NCBI RefSeq assembly: GCF_050389775.1
Contig: NZ_CP177147.1
Coordinates: 62,001-126,000, forward strand
Length of the DNA stretch: 64,000 nucleotides
DNA from: Marinibacterium sp050389775
GTDB taxonomy: Bacteria > Pseudomonadota > Alphaproteobacteria > Rhodobacterales > Rhodobacteraceae
Reading direction: 5' to 3'
Below the pieces are notes generated by a model that was not told where the DNA came from, did not search any database, and saw nothing but the letters and a program-made list of their open reading frames with translations. The position numbers were made by a program, and so were the translations under genes. Of this stretch, positions 26,296 to 34,031 are shown in pieces (within the stretch, counting starts at the first letter, position 1; each line of letters starts with the position of its first letter).

Positions 26296-26712
26296 TCAGG
26301 CCTCGGCGGGTTCGAGGTATTTCTCCAGCCCGGCCCGGCAATCATCCGGCCAAGGATGCGACTTGTGCGTTTCGGTCGAGGTCATCACGATCTTCTGCTC
26401 GATGGTCCAGATCACGTCATCGCCCACCTTGACCACGGTATAGAGATCCAGCGACGACCGGCCGATGCGCCGCACGTGCACGTTGAAATCGAGAATGTCG
26501 CCATAGACCGCCGGCTTGCTGAACTCGATGTTCATCCGCACGCTGGGCAGACCCAGGTGACGCTCGAACATCAGCTCTTTCCATTCGACCCCGAAGGACG
26601 AGAACATCGCCTCGTTCACGTCGACCAGCATGGACAGGTAGGCCGGATGATAGGCGATGCCGGTCAGGTCGCAGTCTCCAAATCGCATCCGCTTCGAGAT
26701 CGTGAAAGGCAT
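26296..26712 (-). CDS. Acyl-CoA thioesterase of the 4-hydroxybenzoyl-CoA (hotdog) family
   Basis: A 138-residue hotdog protein that hydrolyses an acyl-CoA thioester. The active-site region MRFGDCDLTGIAYHPAYLSM at the N-terminus matches the family, where an Asp before the helix is catalytic. The start at 26712 is chosen because the family match begins at MPFTISKRMRFGDCD and AGGA lies upstream; an ATG 30 bases further upstream has no ribosome site and overlaps a degenerate copy of the operator. It stands alone between the ligase and the divergent monooxygenase/reductase gene. It could release CoA from a dead-end aryl-CoA or a pathway intermediate. Confidence 0.88.
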   Translation of the reverse strand: MPFTISKRMRFGDCDLTGIAYHPAYLSMLVDVNEAMFSSFGVEWKELMFERHLGLPSVRMNIEFSKPAVYGDILDFNVHVRRIGRSSLDLYTVVKVGDDVIWTIEQKIVMTSTETHKSHPWPDDCRAGLEKYLEPAEA

Positions 26713-26734
26713 CCGGGGTCCATCCTGTTGCTTA

Positions 26735-26747
26735 TGCTTCATGTGTA
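26735..26747 (-). promoter_or_regulatory. Degenerate TACTTnAAGTA operator before thioesterase
   Basis: On the minus strand TACACATGAAGCA matches TATACTTGAAGTA at 10 of 13 positions, in the same orientation relative to the gene as the exact sites at 26180 and 26854. It lies just before the proposed thioesterase start at 26712, which argues against the longer start at 26742. Confidence 0.4.
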
Positions 26748-26847
26748 AAGTAAGTGATTTTCATCGACCTGTCGAGCATCATTCCCTAAACTGAACAGTG
26801 ATTAGCCTATTTTCAAGACATTTGCGCCAGGCTCGGCCCAAGCAAAA

Positions 26848-26866
26848 GCTTTATACTTGAAGTAAA
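26848..26866 (+). promoter_or_regulatory. Exact TACTTnAAGTA operator with TATACT -10, before monooxygenase/reductase operon
   Basis: TACTTGAAGTA is at 26854-26864 inside GCTTTATACTTGAAGTAAA. TATACT forms the -10 and overlaps the palindrome, so a bound repressor would block polymerase. The ATG of the downstream gene is at 26912. Confidence 0.72.
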
Positions 26867-26911
26867 ATGGGAATCGACTATCCTTCCTGCAGATTGATGA
26901 GGATATGAGCC

Positions 26912-29194
26912 ATGAAGATTGCCGTTCTGGGCGGCGGGCCCGCCGGACTCTACTTTGCGATTTCCATGAAATTGCGCGATGCCACGCATGAGATCACGGT
27001 CTACGAACGCAACCGCCCCGACGACACCTTCGGCTGGGGCGTGGTGCTGTCGGACGAGACCATGAACAATTTCGAGGGCAACGACCCGGTCAGCGAAAAG
27101 ATGATCCGCGACCACTTTGCCTATTGGGATGACGTCAAGGTCGTGCGCGGCGGCGAAAGCATGACATCGGGCGGCCATGGGTTCTGCGGCATCGGCCGGC
27201 GGGAATTGCTGCTGCTGTTGCAGGAACGGGCCCGCCAACTGGGCATCGACCTGGCCTTCGAAACCGAGATCTCGGCCGAACGGCTGGCCGAACTGAAAGC
27301 CGGGCATGACCTGGTGGTGGCCTCGGACGGGCTGAACTCGCGCACGCGCAGCCTCTACGAAGACCGGTTCCAGCCCGAGATCGACATGCGCCGCAACCAT
27401 TTCATCTGGCTGGGCACGCATCAGAAATTCGACGACGCCTTCACCTTCATCTTTGAAAAGACCGAACACGGCTGGATCTGGGCCCATGCCTACCAGTTCG
27501 ACGACGACACCGCGACCTTCATCGTCGAATGCGGGCCCGAGGTCTACGAGGCCTACGGCTTTGCCGATCTCAGCCAGCAGGACTCGATCGCCCTGTGCGA
27601 AAAGATCTTTGCCGCGCACCTGGGCGGCCATGCCCTGATGACCAATGCCAACCACATCCGCGGTTCGGCCTGGATCCGCTTTCCCCGGGTGACCTGCGAG
27701 AACTGGTATTTCGAGAATGTCGTGTTGCTGGGCGATGCCTCGGCCACGGCGCATTTCTCGATCGGCTCGGGGTCGAAACTGGGCATGGAAAGCGCCATCG
27801 CCCTGGCCGACGAGCTGAATTCGGGCAAGCCGCTGAATGCCGCGCTGCAGGATTACCAGGACGAGCGCAAGCTGCAGGTGCTGCGGGTGACCTCGGCGGC
27901 GCGCAATTCCACCGAATGGTTCGAAGAGGTCGAGCGCTATCTCGAACTGGACATGATGCAGTTCAACTATGCGCTGCTGACCCGGTCGCAGCGGATCAGC
28001 CACGAGAACCTGCGCCTGCGCGACCCGGAATGGCTGGGCTCGGCCGAGGCCTGGTTCCAGGCCCAGGCCGGATCGAACAGCACCCGCCGGCCGATGTTCG
28101 CGCCCTTCCGGCTGCGCGACATGGAGCTGAGCAACCGGGTCGTCGTGTCGCCCATGGCCCAGTACAAGGCCCGCGACGGCATGCCCAACGACTGGCATTT
28201 CGTGCATTACGCCGAACGCGCCAAGGGCGGGGCCGGGCTGGTCTTTACCGAGATGCTCTGCGTCAGCATGGATGGCCGGATCACCCCGGGCTGCCCCTGT
28301 ATCGGGCCCGAGCAGGTGCCGGCCTGGACGCGGCTGACCGATTTCATCCATGCCGAGACCGACGCCAAGGTCTGCGCCCAGATCGGCCATGCCGGGCGCA
28401 AGGGCTCGACGCGGCTGGCCTGGGACGGCATCGACCGGGCGCTGCCCGAGGGTGAGAACTGGCCCCTGCTGTCGGCCTCGGCCCTGCCGCTGATGGACGG
28501 CAACGTGGTGCCCAAGGCGATGGACCGGGCCGACATGGACATGGTGCGCGACCAGTTCGTCGCCGCCGTGCAGGCGGCCGATGCGGCCGGGTTCGACATG
28601 ATCGAGATGCACGCGGCCCACGGCTATCTGCTGGCCTCGTTCATCTCGCCGGTGACCAACCGGCGCGAGGACGAATACGGCGGCAGCCTGGAAAACCGGA
28701 TGAGCTTCCCGCTTGAGGTCTTTCACGCCATGCGCGCGGCCTGGCCCGACGCCAAGCCGATGACGGTGCGGATCTCGGCCCATGACTGGATGGGCGACGA
28801 GGGCGTGACCCCGCAGGAGGCCGTCGAGATCTCGCGCATGCTGCGCGATGCCGGGGCCGATGCGATCAACGTGTCCTCGGGCCAGACCGACAAGGCCGAA
28901 CAGCCGGTCTATGGCCGGATGTTCCAGGTGCCCTTTGCCGACCGCGTGCGCAACGACCTGGGCATTCCGACGCTGGTGGCCGGCAACATCTACGAGGCCG
29001 ACCACGTCAATTCGACGCTGATGGCCGGCCGCGCCGACCTGGTCCTGCTGGCCCGGCCGCACCTGGCCGATCCCTACTGGACGCTGCATGCGGCCGTCGA
29101 CCTGGGCGATACCGAACAGGCCTGGCCCGCGCCCTACGAAGGCGGGCGGCGGCAGGCCAACACCCTGGCGGAACGCGCAAAGGCCATGTCATGA
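26912..29194 (+). CDS. Bifunctional flavoprotein: aryl-CoA monooxygenase plus OYE-like reductase (2-aminobenzoyl-CoA monooxygenase/reductase or salicylyl-CoA 5-hydroxylase type)
   Basis: A 760-residue fusion. Residues 1 to about 390 form a class A FAD monooxygenase (GGGPAGLYFAISMKLR for FAD; VVLLGDASATAHFSIGSGSKLGMESAIALADEL as the second FAD motif). From about residue 393 follows an old-yellow-enzyme-like FMN domain (MFAPFRLRDMELSNRVVVSPM, IEMHAAHGYLLASFISP, RREDEYGGSLENRM). This architecture and size match the Azoarcus 2-aminobenzoyl-CoA monooxygenase/reductase, which hydroxylates and then partly reduces the ring of the CoA thioester; related proteins are annotated as salicylyl-CoA 5-hydroxylase. 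The gene heads an operon with SDR, thioesterase and Rid-like genes joined by ATGA overlaps. No gentisate dioxygenase is nearby, which favours the aminobenzoyl-CoA role; this remains inference. Confidence 0.92.
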   Translation: MKIAVLGGGPAGLYFAISMKLRDATHEITVYERNRPDDTFGWGVVLSDETMNNFEGNDPVSEKMIRDHFAYWDDVKVVRGGESMTSGGHGFCGIGRRELLLLLQERARQLGIDLAFETEISAERLAELKAGHDLVVASDGLNSRTRSLYEDRFQPEIDMRRNHFIWLGTHQKFDDAFTFIFEKTEHGWIWAHAYQFDDDTATFIVECGPEVYEAYGFADLSQQDSIALCEKIFAAHLGGHALMTNANHIRGSAWIRFPRVTCENWYFENVVLLGDASATAHFSIGSGSKLGMESAIALADELNSGKPLNAALQDYQDERKLQVLRVTSAARNSTEWFEEVERYLELDMMQFNYALLTRSQRISHENLRLRDPEWLGSAEAWFQAQAGSNSTRRPMFAPFRLRDMELSNRVVVSPMAQYKARDGMPNDWHFVHYAERAKGGAGLVFTEMLCVSMDGRITPGCPCIGPEQVPAWTRLTDFIHAETDAKVCAQIGHAGRKGSTRLAWDGIDRALPEGENWPLLSASALPLMDGNVVPKAMDRADMDMVRDQFVAAVQAADAAGFDMIEMHAAHGYLLASFISPVTNRREDEYGGSLENRMSFPLEVFHAMRAAWPDAKPMTVRISAHDWMGDEGVTPQEAVEISRMLRDAGADAINVSSGQTDKAEQPVYGRMFQVPFADRVRNDLGIPTLVAGNIYEADHVNSTLMAGRADLVLLARPHLADPYWTLHAAVDLGDTEQAWPAPYEGGRRQANTLAERAKAMS

Positions 29195-29934
29195 TCCCCG
29201 GCGGCGCCACGGCGCTGGTGACCGGCGGCGGAACCGGGGTCGGGGCGGAAATTGCCCTGGCCCTGGCGGATGCCGGCGTGGCCGTGACGATCTGCGGCCG
29301 GCGGCCGGACCCGCTGCAGGCCGTGGCCGCCCGCCATGCGGCGATCACGGCCGTGCCCTGCGACATCACCGACGAGGCCGCGCTGGCCGCGCTGATGCAG
29401 GACCTGCGACCCGACATCGTCATCGCCAACGCCGGAGCGTCGGAAAGCGCGCCTTTTGCCCGGACCACGCGCGAGGCCTTTGAACGGATAATGACCGTCA
29501 ACCTGACCGGCACCTTCCTGACCCTGCGCGAGGGCCTGCGGGCGATGGACGGCAAGCCATGGGGCCGGCTCATCGCCATCGCCTCGACCGCCGGGCTCAA
29601 GGGCTATCCCTATGTCGCGCCCTATGCCGCGGCCAAGCACGGGGTCATCGGCATGATCCGGTCCGTCGCGCTGGAAGTCGCGCGCAAGGGGATCACGGTC
29701 AATGCCATCTGCCCGGGCTTCCTGGACACCGAGATGACCGAGCGCTCGATCGCCAATATCGTCGAGACGACCGGGCGCAGCGCCGAAGAGGCCCGCGCCT
29801 CGCTCGAAGCGACCAACCCGATGCGCCGGCTGGTGCCCCCGGCCGACGTGGCCCGGGCGGTGCTCTATCTCTGCGCCGAAGGCTCGGACATGGTGACCGG
29901 CCAGGCGCTGTCGATCTCGGGGGGCGAGACATGA
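29191..29934 (+). CDS. Short-chain dehydrogenase/reductase (active-site complete)
   Basis: A 247-residue classical SDR. The cofactor motif TGGGTGVG is near residues 11-18, NAGAS follows, the catalytic Ser is in IAIASTAG and YAAAK carries the catalytic Tyr and Lys; PGFLDTEMT follows. It lies between the monooxygenase/reductase and a thioesterase, overlapping each by four bases. It probably reduces or oxidises a keto/hydroxy intermediate of the dearomatised acyl-CoA. It could also be the active partner of the pseudo-SDR domain at 22352-23602, as BbsD is for BbsC, but that pairing is speculative. Confidence 0.91.
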   Translation: MIPGGATALVTGGGTGVGAEIALALADAGVAVTICGRRPDPLQAVAARHAAITAVPCDITDEAALAALMQDLRPDIVIANAGASESAPFARTTREAFERIMTVNLTGTFLTLREGLRAMDGKPWGRLIAIASTAGLKGYPYVAPYAAAKHGVIGMIRSVALEVARKGITVNAICPGFLDTEMTERSIANIVETTGRSAEEARASLEATNPMRRLVPPADVARAVLYLCAEGSDMVTGQALSISGGET

Positions 29935-30368
29935 CCGCCCGGTTCCACATCACGCGCCTGGTGGAATTCAACCATTGCGATCCGGCCGGGATCGTCTTCT
30001 ACCCCCGGTATTTCGAAATGATCTCGGCGCTGGTGGAACGGTTCATGGCCGATGGGCTGGGCCACCCCTGGGCCGGGATGCTGGCACAGGGCAACGGCAC
30101 GCCGATGGGTGATATCCAGATCCGTTTCGATGCGCCCTCCCGGCTGGGGGATGTGCTCGATATCGACCTGGGCGTCACGCGGATCGGCCGGGCCTCGGCC
30201 ACGCTCGACCTGCGCTGCCTGTCTTCCGGCATGCGCCGCTTTGGTGGCACCGCCACCCTGGTGCATGCCAACCTCGAAACCGGCCGGTCCCTGCCCTGGC
30301 CCGACGACCTGCGCGACCGGATGGGCGCGTATCTCCACACGCCCAAGAAGGTGAAAGAACCCACATGA
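29931..30368 (+). CDS. Acyl-CoA thioesterase of the 4-hydroxybenzoyl-CoA (hotdog) family
   Basis: A 145-residue hotdog thioesterase. The N-terminal VEFNHCDPAGIVFYPRYFEM is the canonical active-site region with the catalytic Asp. It is joined by ATGA overlaps to the SDR before and the Rid-like gene after, so it belongs to the monooxygenase/reductase operon. It is the better family match of the two thioesterases in this block and may free the ring-cleavage or hydroxylated product from CoA. Confidence 0.92.
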   Translation: MTARFHITRLVEFNHCDPAGIVFYPRYFEMISALVERFMADGLGHPWAGMLAQGNGTPMGDIQIRFDAPSRLGDVLDIDLGVTRIGRASATLDLRCLSSGMRRFGGTATLVHANLETGRSLPWPDDLRDRMGAYLHTPKKVKEPT

Positions 30369-30778
30369 GCCTGCTCTCTCCCCACATGTTCATCCAGCCC
30401 GACGGCTGGGCTCCCGCCAAAGGTTATGCCAATGGTGTCATCGCCGACGGACGGATGATCTTCACCGGCGGCCTGGTGGGCTGGAACGCCGACCAGGTCT
30501 TTGAACACGAGGACATGGTCGGCCAGTTCCGCCAGACCCTGATCAACATCGTCGAGGTGCTGCAAGCCGGCGGGGCCGCGCCCGAACACCTGGTGCGCCT
30601 GACCTGGTACATCACCGACAAGGCCGAATATCTCGACAACCTGCGCGGTTTCGGCGCGGCCTACCGCGAGATCATCGGCCGCCATTTCCCGGCCATGGCC
30701 GTGGTGCAGGTCACCGGCCTGATGGAAGACGCCGCCCGGATCGAGATCGAGGCCACGGCCGTCGTCCCGCGCGACTGA
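30365..30778 (+). CDS. Rid-family (YjgF/YER057c/UK114) protein lacking the RidA arginine
   Basis: A 137-residue Rid-fold protein and the last gene of the monooxygenase/reductase operon. Family features are GYANGVIADGRMIFTGGLVGWN, IVEVLQAGGAAPEHLVRLTWYI and IEIEATAVV. In RidA and TdcF the stretch FPxR-S-x-V-Q-V carries the arginine needed for imine/enamine deamination; here it reads FPAMAVVQV, so Met replaces Arg. A classic RidA reaction is therefore unlikely. A Rid-like protein would fit the chemistry, since 2-aminobenzoyl-CoA dearomatisation gives an enamine, but binding, hydration or an altered mechanism must be considered. Confidence 0.9.
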   Translation: MSLLSPHMFIQPDGWAPAKGYANGVIADGRMIFTGGLVGWNADQVFEHEDMVGQFRQTLINIVEVLQAGGAAPEHLVRLTWYITDKAEYLDNLRGFGAAYREIIGRHFPAMAVVQVTGLMEDAARIEIEATAVVPRD

Positions 30779-30813
30779 TCGCAACTGATCGCCCATCGGG
30801 GCAGGACAACGGC

Positions 30814-30849
30814 AAAGGGCCGGGCCACATGACATGGCCCGGCCCTTTT
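30814..30849. terminator. Bidirectional rho-independent terminator
   Basis: A perfect 14-base stem (AAAGGGCCGGGCCA / TGGCCCGGCCCTTT) with a 7-base loop separates the Rid-like gene from the convergent SDR. T runs occur on both strands. Confidence 0.92.
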
Positions 30850-30870
30850 CGTTTGCAGCAGCGCCGCCGC

Positions 30871-31680
30871 TCAGAGCAGCCCGGTTTCCTGGGCCACCCG
30901 GCGATATGCCGCGCCGCCGGTAAAGCCGCCATCGATGACAAAATCCTCGCCGGTGATGAACCCCGACCCGTCGGAAGCCAGGAACAGTACCAGCTGGGCG
31001 ACCTCGTCGGCCTCGCCGCTGCGGTTCATCGGCGTCATGCCGATCATCGGCGCCAGGTGCGGCGAATTGCGGTTCAGGTCGGTCACGATCAGCCCGGGGC
31101 AGACAGCATTGACCCGCACACCCTGGCGCGCGAATTCCATCGCGGCCGAGCGGGTCAGACCGCGCAGCGCCCATTTGCTGGACGTATAGGCCGGGTCGTA
31201 ATGGCCGGAAAATCCGCTGTTGGACGAGATGTTGACGATCGACCCGCCGCCCGTCGCGGCCATGACCGGCGCGCAGAGCTTGATGCCGATGAAGGCGCCC
31301 GTCGCGTTGACATTCATCACCGCCGACCATTCCGCCACGCTCATGTCGGCGATCAGCTTGCGATTGATGATGCCCGCGTTATTGACCAGAACGTCCAGCC
31401 GCCCGGTCCAGTCGGCGATCTCATCCAGCGCCGCGGCCCAGGAGGCTTCGGCGGTCACGTCCAGCTTGCGGAACCGCACGTCCAGCCCCTTGCCCCGCAG
31501 GGTCTCGGCCAGCGCTGCGCCATCGTCTTCGAGCACGTCGCACATCAGCACCTGCGCGCCGCAGGCGGCCAGCAGCTCGGCCTCGACGGCGCCCTGCCCC
31601 CGGGCCGCGCCGGTCACGATGGCTGTCTTGCCCGTCAGGTCGTTCATCGCCGCCCGGGCCCGTTCGATCACGTCGCTCAT
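30871..31680 (-). CDS. Short-chain dehydrogenase/reductase
   Basis: A 269-residue classical SDR with intact motifs: TGAARGQG, NNAGI, the catalytic Ser in VNISSNSG and YTSSK carrying Tyr and Lys, then PGLIVTDLN and a C-terminal VIDGGFTGG. It is the last gene of a cupin-FAH-SDR operon and its start overlaps the FAH stop (ATGA). It likely oxidises or reduces a hydroxy/keto acid made near the end of ring degradation. Confidence 0.91.
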   Translation of the reverse strand: MSDVIERARAAMNDLTGKTAIVTGAARGQGAVEAELLAACGAQVLMCDVLEDDGAALAETLRGKGLDVRFRKLDVTAEASWAAALDEIADWTGRLDVLVNNAGIINRKLIADMSVAEWSAVMNVNATGAFIGIKLCAPVMAATGGGSIVNISSNSGFSGHYDPAYTSSKWALRGLTRSAAMEFARQGVRVNAVCPGLIVTDLNRNSPHLAPMIGMTPMNRSGEADEVAQLVLFLASDGSGFITGEDFVIDGGFTGGAAYRRVAQETGLL

Positions 31681-32519
31681 GCCTGCACCATCGTCTGACG
31701 CTGTTCGCCCAGCCCGGTGATGCCCAGCGTCACGACCTGGCCGGCCGACAGGAAGGTCGGCGGGGTCATGCCCAGCCCGACACCCGGCGGCGTGCCCGTG
31801 GCAATGATGTCGCCCGGCTCAAGCGTCATGAACTGCGAGATATAGCTGACCAGGTGAGCCACGCCGAAGATCATCGTCGCGGTGTTGCCCGTCTGGCGGC
31901 GCTGGCCATCGACGTCCAGCCACAGGTCCAGCGCCTGGACATCGGCGATCTCGTCGCGGGTCACCAGCCAGGGGCCGACCGGGCCGAAGGTGTCATGGCT
32001 CTTGCCCTTGACCCATTGCCCGCCGCGCTCGGACTGGAACCGGCGCTCCGACACGTCGTTGACCAGCGCATAGCCCGCGACATGGTCCAGCGCCTGCGCT
32101 TCGTCGATGTATTTCGCCCGGGTGCCGATGATCACACCCAGCTCGACTTCCCAGTCGGTGCGATCCGACCCGCGCGGGATCTCGACATCGTCATTGGGCC
32201 CGCACAGCGCGGTGACCGCCTTTGAGAACAGCACAGGCTCGGCCGGGGGCTCCTTGCCGGTTTCGCGGGCGTGATCGGCGTAGTTGAGGCCGACACAGAG
32301 GAACTTGCCCGGGCGGGCCACGGCCGGCCCGATCCGGGGATTGCCCTCGACAACCGGCAGACCGGCGGGATCCAGCGCGGCCAGCCGCGCCAGGCCCGCG
32401 GGCGACAGGGCGTCGCCGGCAATGTCATCCACCTGGCCCGACAGGTCGCGCAGCACGCCACCTTCGTCCAGAAGCCCCGGCCGCTCCTCGCCCGGGGCAC
32501 CATAACGCAACAGTTTCAT
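31677..32519 (-). CDS. Fumarylacetoacetate hydrolase (FAH) family protein
   Basis: A 280-residue FAH-fold enzyme, the usual size for the bacterial hydrolases and decarboxylases that cleave 1,3-dicarbonyl compounds. Family motifs are KFLCVGLNYADHARETG, the metal ligands in DWEVELGVIIG, YALVNDVSERRFQ, GKSHDTFGPVGPWLVT, GDIIATGTPPGVG and VVTLGITGLG. The ATG at 32519 (MKLLRYGAPGEE) is the family start. It overlaps the SDR and follows the cupin. If the dearomatised ring becomes a beta-diketone, FAH chemistry could open it; this is inference from the operon. Confidence 0.91.
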   Translation of the reverse strand: MKLLRYGAPGEERPGLLDEGGVLRDLSGQVDDIAGDALSPAGLARLAALDPAGLPVVEGNPRIGPAVARPGKFLCVGLNYADHARETGKEPPAEPVLFSKAVTALCGPNDDVEIPRGSDRTDWEVELGVIIGTRAKYIDEAQALDHVAGYALVNDVSERRFQSERGGQWVKGKSHDTFGPVGPWLVTRDEIADVQALDLWLDVDGQRRQTGNTATMIFGVAHLVSYISQFMTLEPGDIIATGTPPGVGLGMTPPTFLSAGQVVTLGITGLGEQRQTMVQA

Positions 32520-32541
32520 GGGTGATCCTTCCGCCCGGCCA

Positions 32542-32967
32542 TCAGGCCCGGCGATAGCCTTCCAGCGCCTCGTCGGGCACGTCGGGCAGGTTTTCGACAA
32601 GGTTGTCCGGGGTGCGGCAGGTCAGCCAGACGAGCTCTTCAGTGGTGCTCATGTTGACCTCGACATGCGGCATGAAGGGCGGAACAAAGACGAAATCGCC
32701 TTCGTACATGTCGATGAATTCCTTGTAATCGTCGCCGAAATAGATCCGGCCATGGCCCGACAGCACGTAACCGCCCGTCTCGGCCTCGCAATGGTGATGC
32801 GGCGGCGAGCGGTGGCCCGGCTCGTTCGAGACGCGGCCGAACCAGATCCTGGTGGCCGGGGTGTGCTGCGGGCTGACGCCCGACATGCGGACGCAATCGC
32901 CGGATTGCCCCGTGCCGCCGTCCAGGCCGGTTGCGCGGGTGACGACGGGAACGACCTTGTCTGTCAT
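32542..32967 (-). CDS. Small single-domain cupin protein
   Basis: A 141-residue conserved cupin barrel. Metal-ligand motif 1 is PPHHHCEAETGGYVLSGHG and motif 2 is GDFVFVPPFMPHVEVN. The ATG at 32967 has a strong GGGAGGAAAT site upstream. It opens the cupin-FAH-SDR operon, whose promoter region contains a one-mismatch TACTTnAAGTA site. At this length it is not a gentisate or homogentisate dioxygenase; it could be a small isomerase, dioxygenase or lyase, and the function is not assigned. Confidence 0.9.
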   Translation of the reverse strand: MTDKVVPVVTRATGLDGGTGQSGDCVRMSGVSPQHTPATRIWFGRVSNEPGHRSPPHHHCEAETGGYVLSGHGRIYFGDDYKEFIDMYEGDFVFVPPFMPHVEVNMSTTEELVWLTCRTPDNLVENLPDVPDEALEGYRRA

Positions 32968-33040
32968 GAGATTTCCTCCCGAGGTGGAACAGGCGCCGGA
33001 CCGGCGCCGCAGGATGGCGCCATGCTGGCACAATATATTT

Positions 33041-33055
33041 TATACCTCAAGTAAT
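33041..33055 (-). promoter_or_regulatory. TACTTnAAGTA-type operator (one mismatch) before cupin operon
   Basis: TACCTCAAGTA is at 33043-33053. Read toward the cupin gene it is TACTTGAGGTATAAAAT, with TATAAA as a possible -10 just after the dyad. The cupin ATG is about 76 bases downstream. Confidence 0.55.
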
Positions 33056-33088
33056 TCTTTCCACCCTTCGCACGTGCAGCATTGCGAT

Positions 33089-33110
33089 CCCGCCCGAAAA
33101 CACGGGCGGG
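33089..33110 (-). terminator. Hairpin downstream of the TauE-like gene
   Basis: A perfect 8-base stem (CCCGCCCG / CGGGCGGG) with a 6-base loop lies 29 bases after the TauE-like stop on the minus strand. No T tract is visible, so termination is only probable by position, upstream of the cupin promoter. Confidence 0.42.
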
Positions 33111-33138
33111 TCATTTCACAACCAAAGCGAATCGGGGG

Positions 33139-33960
33139 TCAGAAGGACAGGATGGCGCTGACCAGCATCTTGCCGGCGGTCAGCACGAGGAACCCGCCGA
33201 AGATGCGCTTGAGAAGCGCCGCGTTGATCAGGTGGGCCAGCCGCGCACCCAACGGCGCGGTCAGCATGGTGGCACAGACGACAATGACCGCCGCCACGAT
33301 GCTGACCTGGCCCACGGTGAAGGGCGGGGCATCATTGGGCGTCGGCACGACGAGAAAGCCCAGCACCGCCGGCGCGGCGATCAGCACGCCGATCCCGGCC
33401 GAGGTGGCCACGGCCTGGTGCGAACTGCGGCCATTCCAGGTGAGAAAGGGCACAAAGAACGACCCGCCGCCGATGCCGATCAGCGCCGACAACCCGCCGA
33501 ATAGCGCGGCATAGGCGCTCAGCACCGGCGGGCGGGGCAGGCGGGCATCCTGGCGGGCCACGCCGGGACCCAGCAGCATCCAGGCGCCGACCGCGCTGCC
33601 CAGCACCCCGAAGACGGCCATCAGGTGGGACGACCGGGCGACCTGGGCAAGCACCATGCCCCCGACGGCAGCCAGGCAGACCGGCAGGGCCAGCCGCTTG
33701 AGCAGGTCCATGTCCACCGCCCCGCGCTTCCAATGGGCATGCAGCGACCGCAACGAGGTAACGATGATCGTGGCCAGCGACGTGGCAATGGCCATCTGCA
33801 TCGCATCCGCGCCCTGGTAGCCCGTTGCATCCAGGATCAGCAGGAAGGCCGGCACCAGAACGATGCCCCCACCCACGCCCAGCATCCCCGCCAGCAACCC
33901 GGCCACCAACCCGGCCGTCAGCAGGATTCCCAGGATTTCCATCATGTCGGCAAGTGTCAT
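33139..33960 (-). CDS. TauE/SafE-family membrane transporter
   Basis: A 273-residue inner-membrane protein with about eight hydrophobic helices in two related halves: GLLAGMLGVGGGIVLVPAFLL near residue 20 and LSALIGIGGGSFFVPFLTWNG near residue 160 show the internal repeat typical of TauE/SafE proteins. These export sulfite, sulfonates or organic acids. The ATG at 33960 is preceded by CGGAG. It lies 71 bases behind the GntR gene on the same strand and probably forms a two-gene operon with it. The substrate is unknown. Confidence 0.91.
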   Translation of the reverse strand: MTLADMMEILGILLTAGLVAGLLAGMLGVGGGIVLVPAFLLILDATGYQGADAMQMAIATSLATIIVTSLRSLHAHWKRGAVDMDLLKRLALPVCLAAVGGMVLAQVARSSHLMAVFGVLGSAVGAWMLLGPGVARQDARLPRPPVLSAYAALFGGLSALIGIGGGSFFVPFLTWNGRSSHQAVATSAGIGVLIAAPAVLGFLVVPTPNDAPPFTVGQVSIVAAVIVVCATMLTAPLGARLAHLINAALLKRIFGGFLVLTAGKMLVSAILSF

Positions 33961-34031
33961 CGGTGCTCCGGCAATAGCGCAGCCAGTCCCGGCACGCGGC
34001 CGGGATGGCAAAAGGTCAGAAGGGGGTCGGT

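Noticed and set aside
26712..26742. Longer start (ATG at 26742) for the thioesterase
   Set aside because: No ribosome site is present and the added ten residues (MKHKQQDGPR) lie over the promoter-like site; the family match begins at 26712.
26912..32967. Salicylate-to-gentisate pathway as the sole reading of the monooxygenase/reductase region
   Set aside because: A gentisate 1,2-dioxygenase (a two-cupin protein of about 350 residues) and a maleylpyruvate isomerase are not present; the 141-residue cupin is too small. The possibility is kept only as an alternative name for the monooxygenase.
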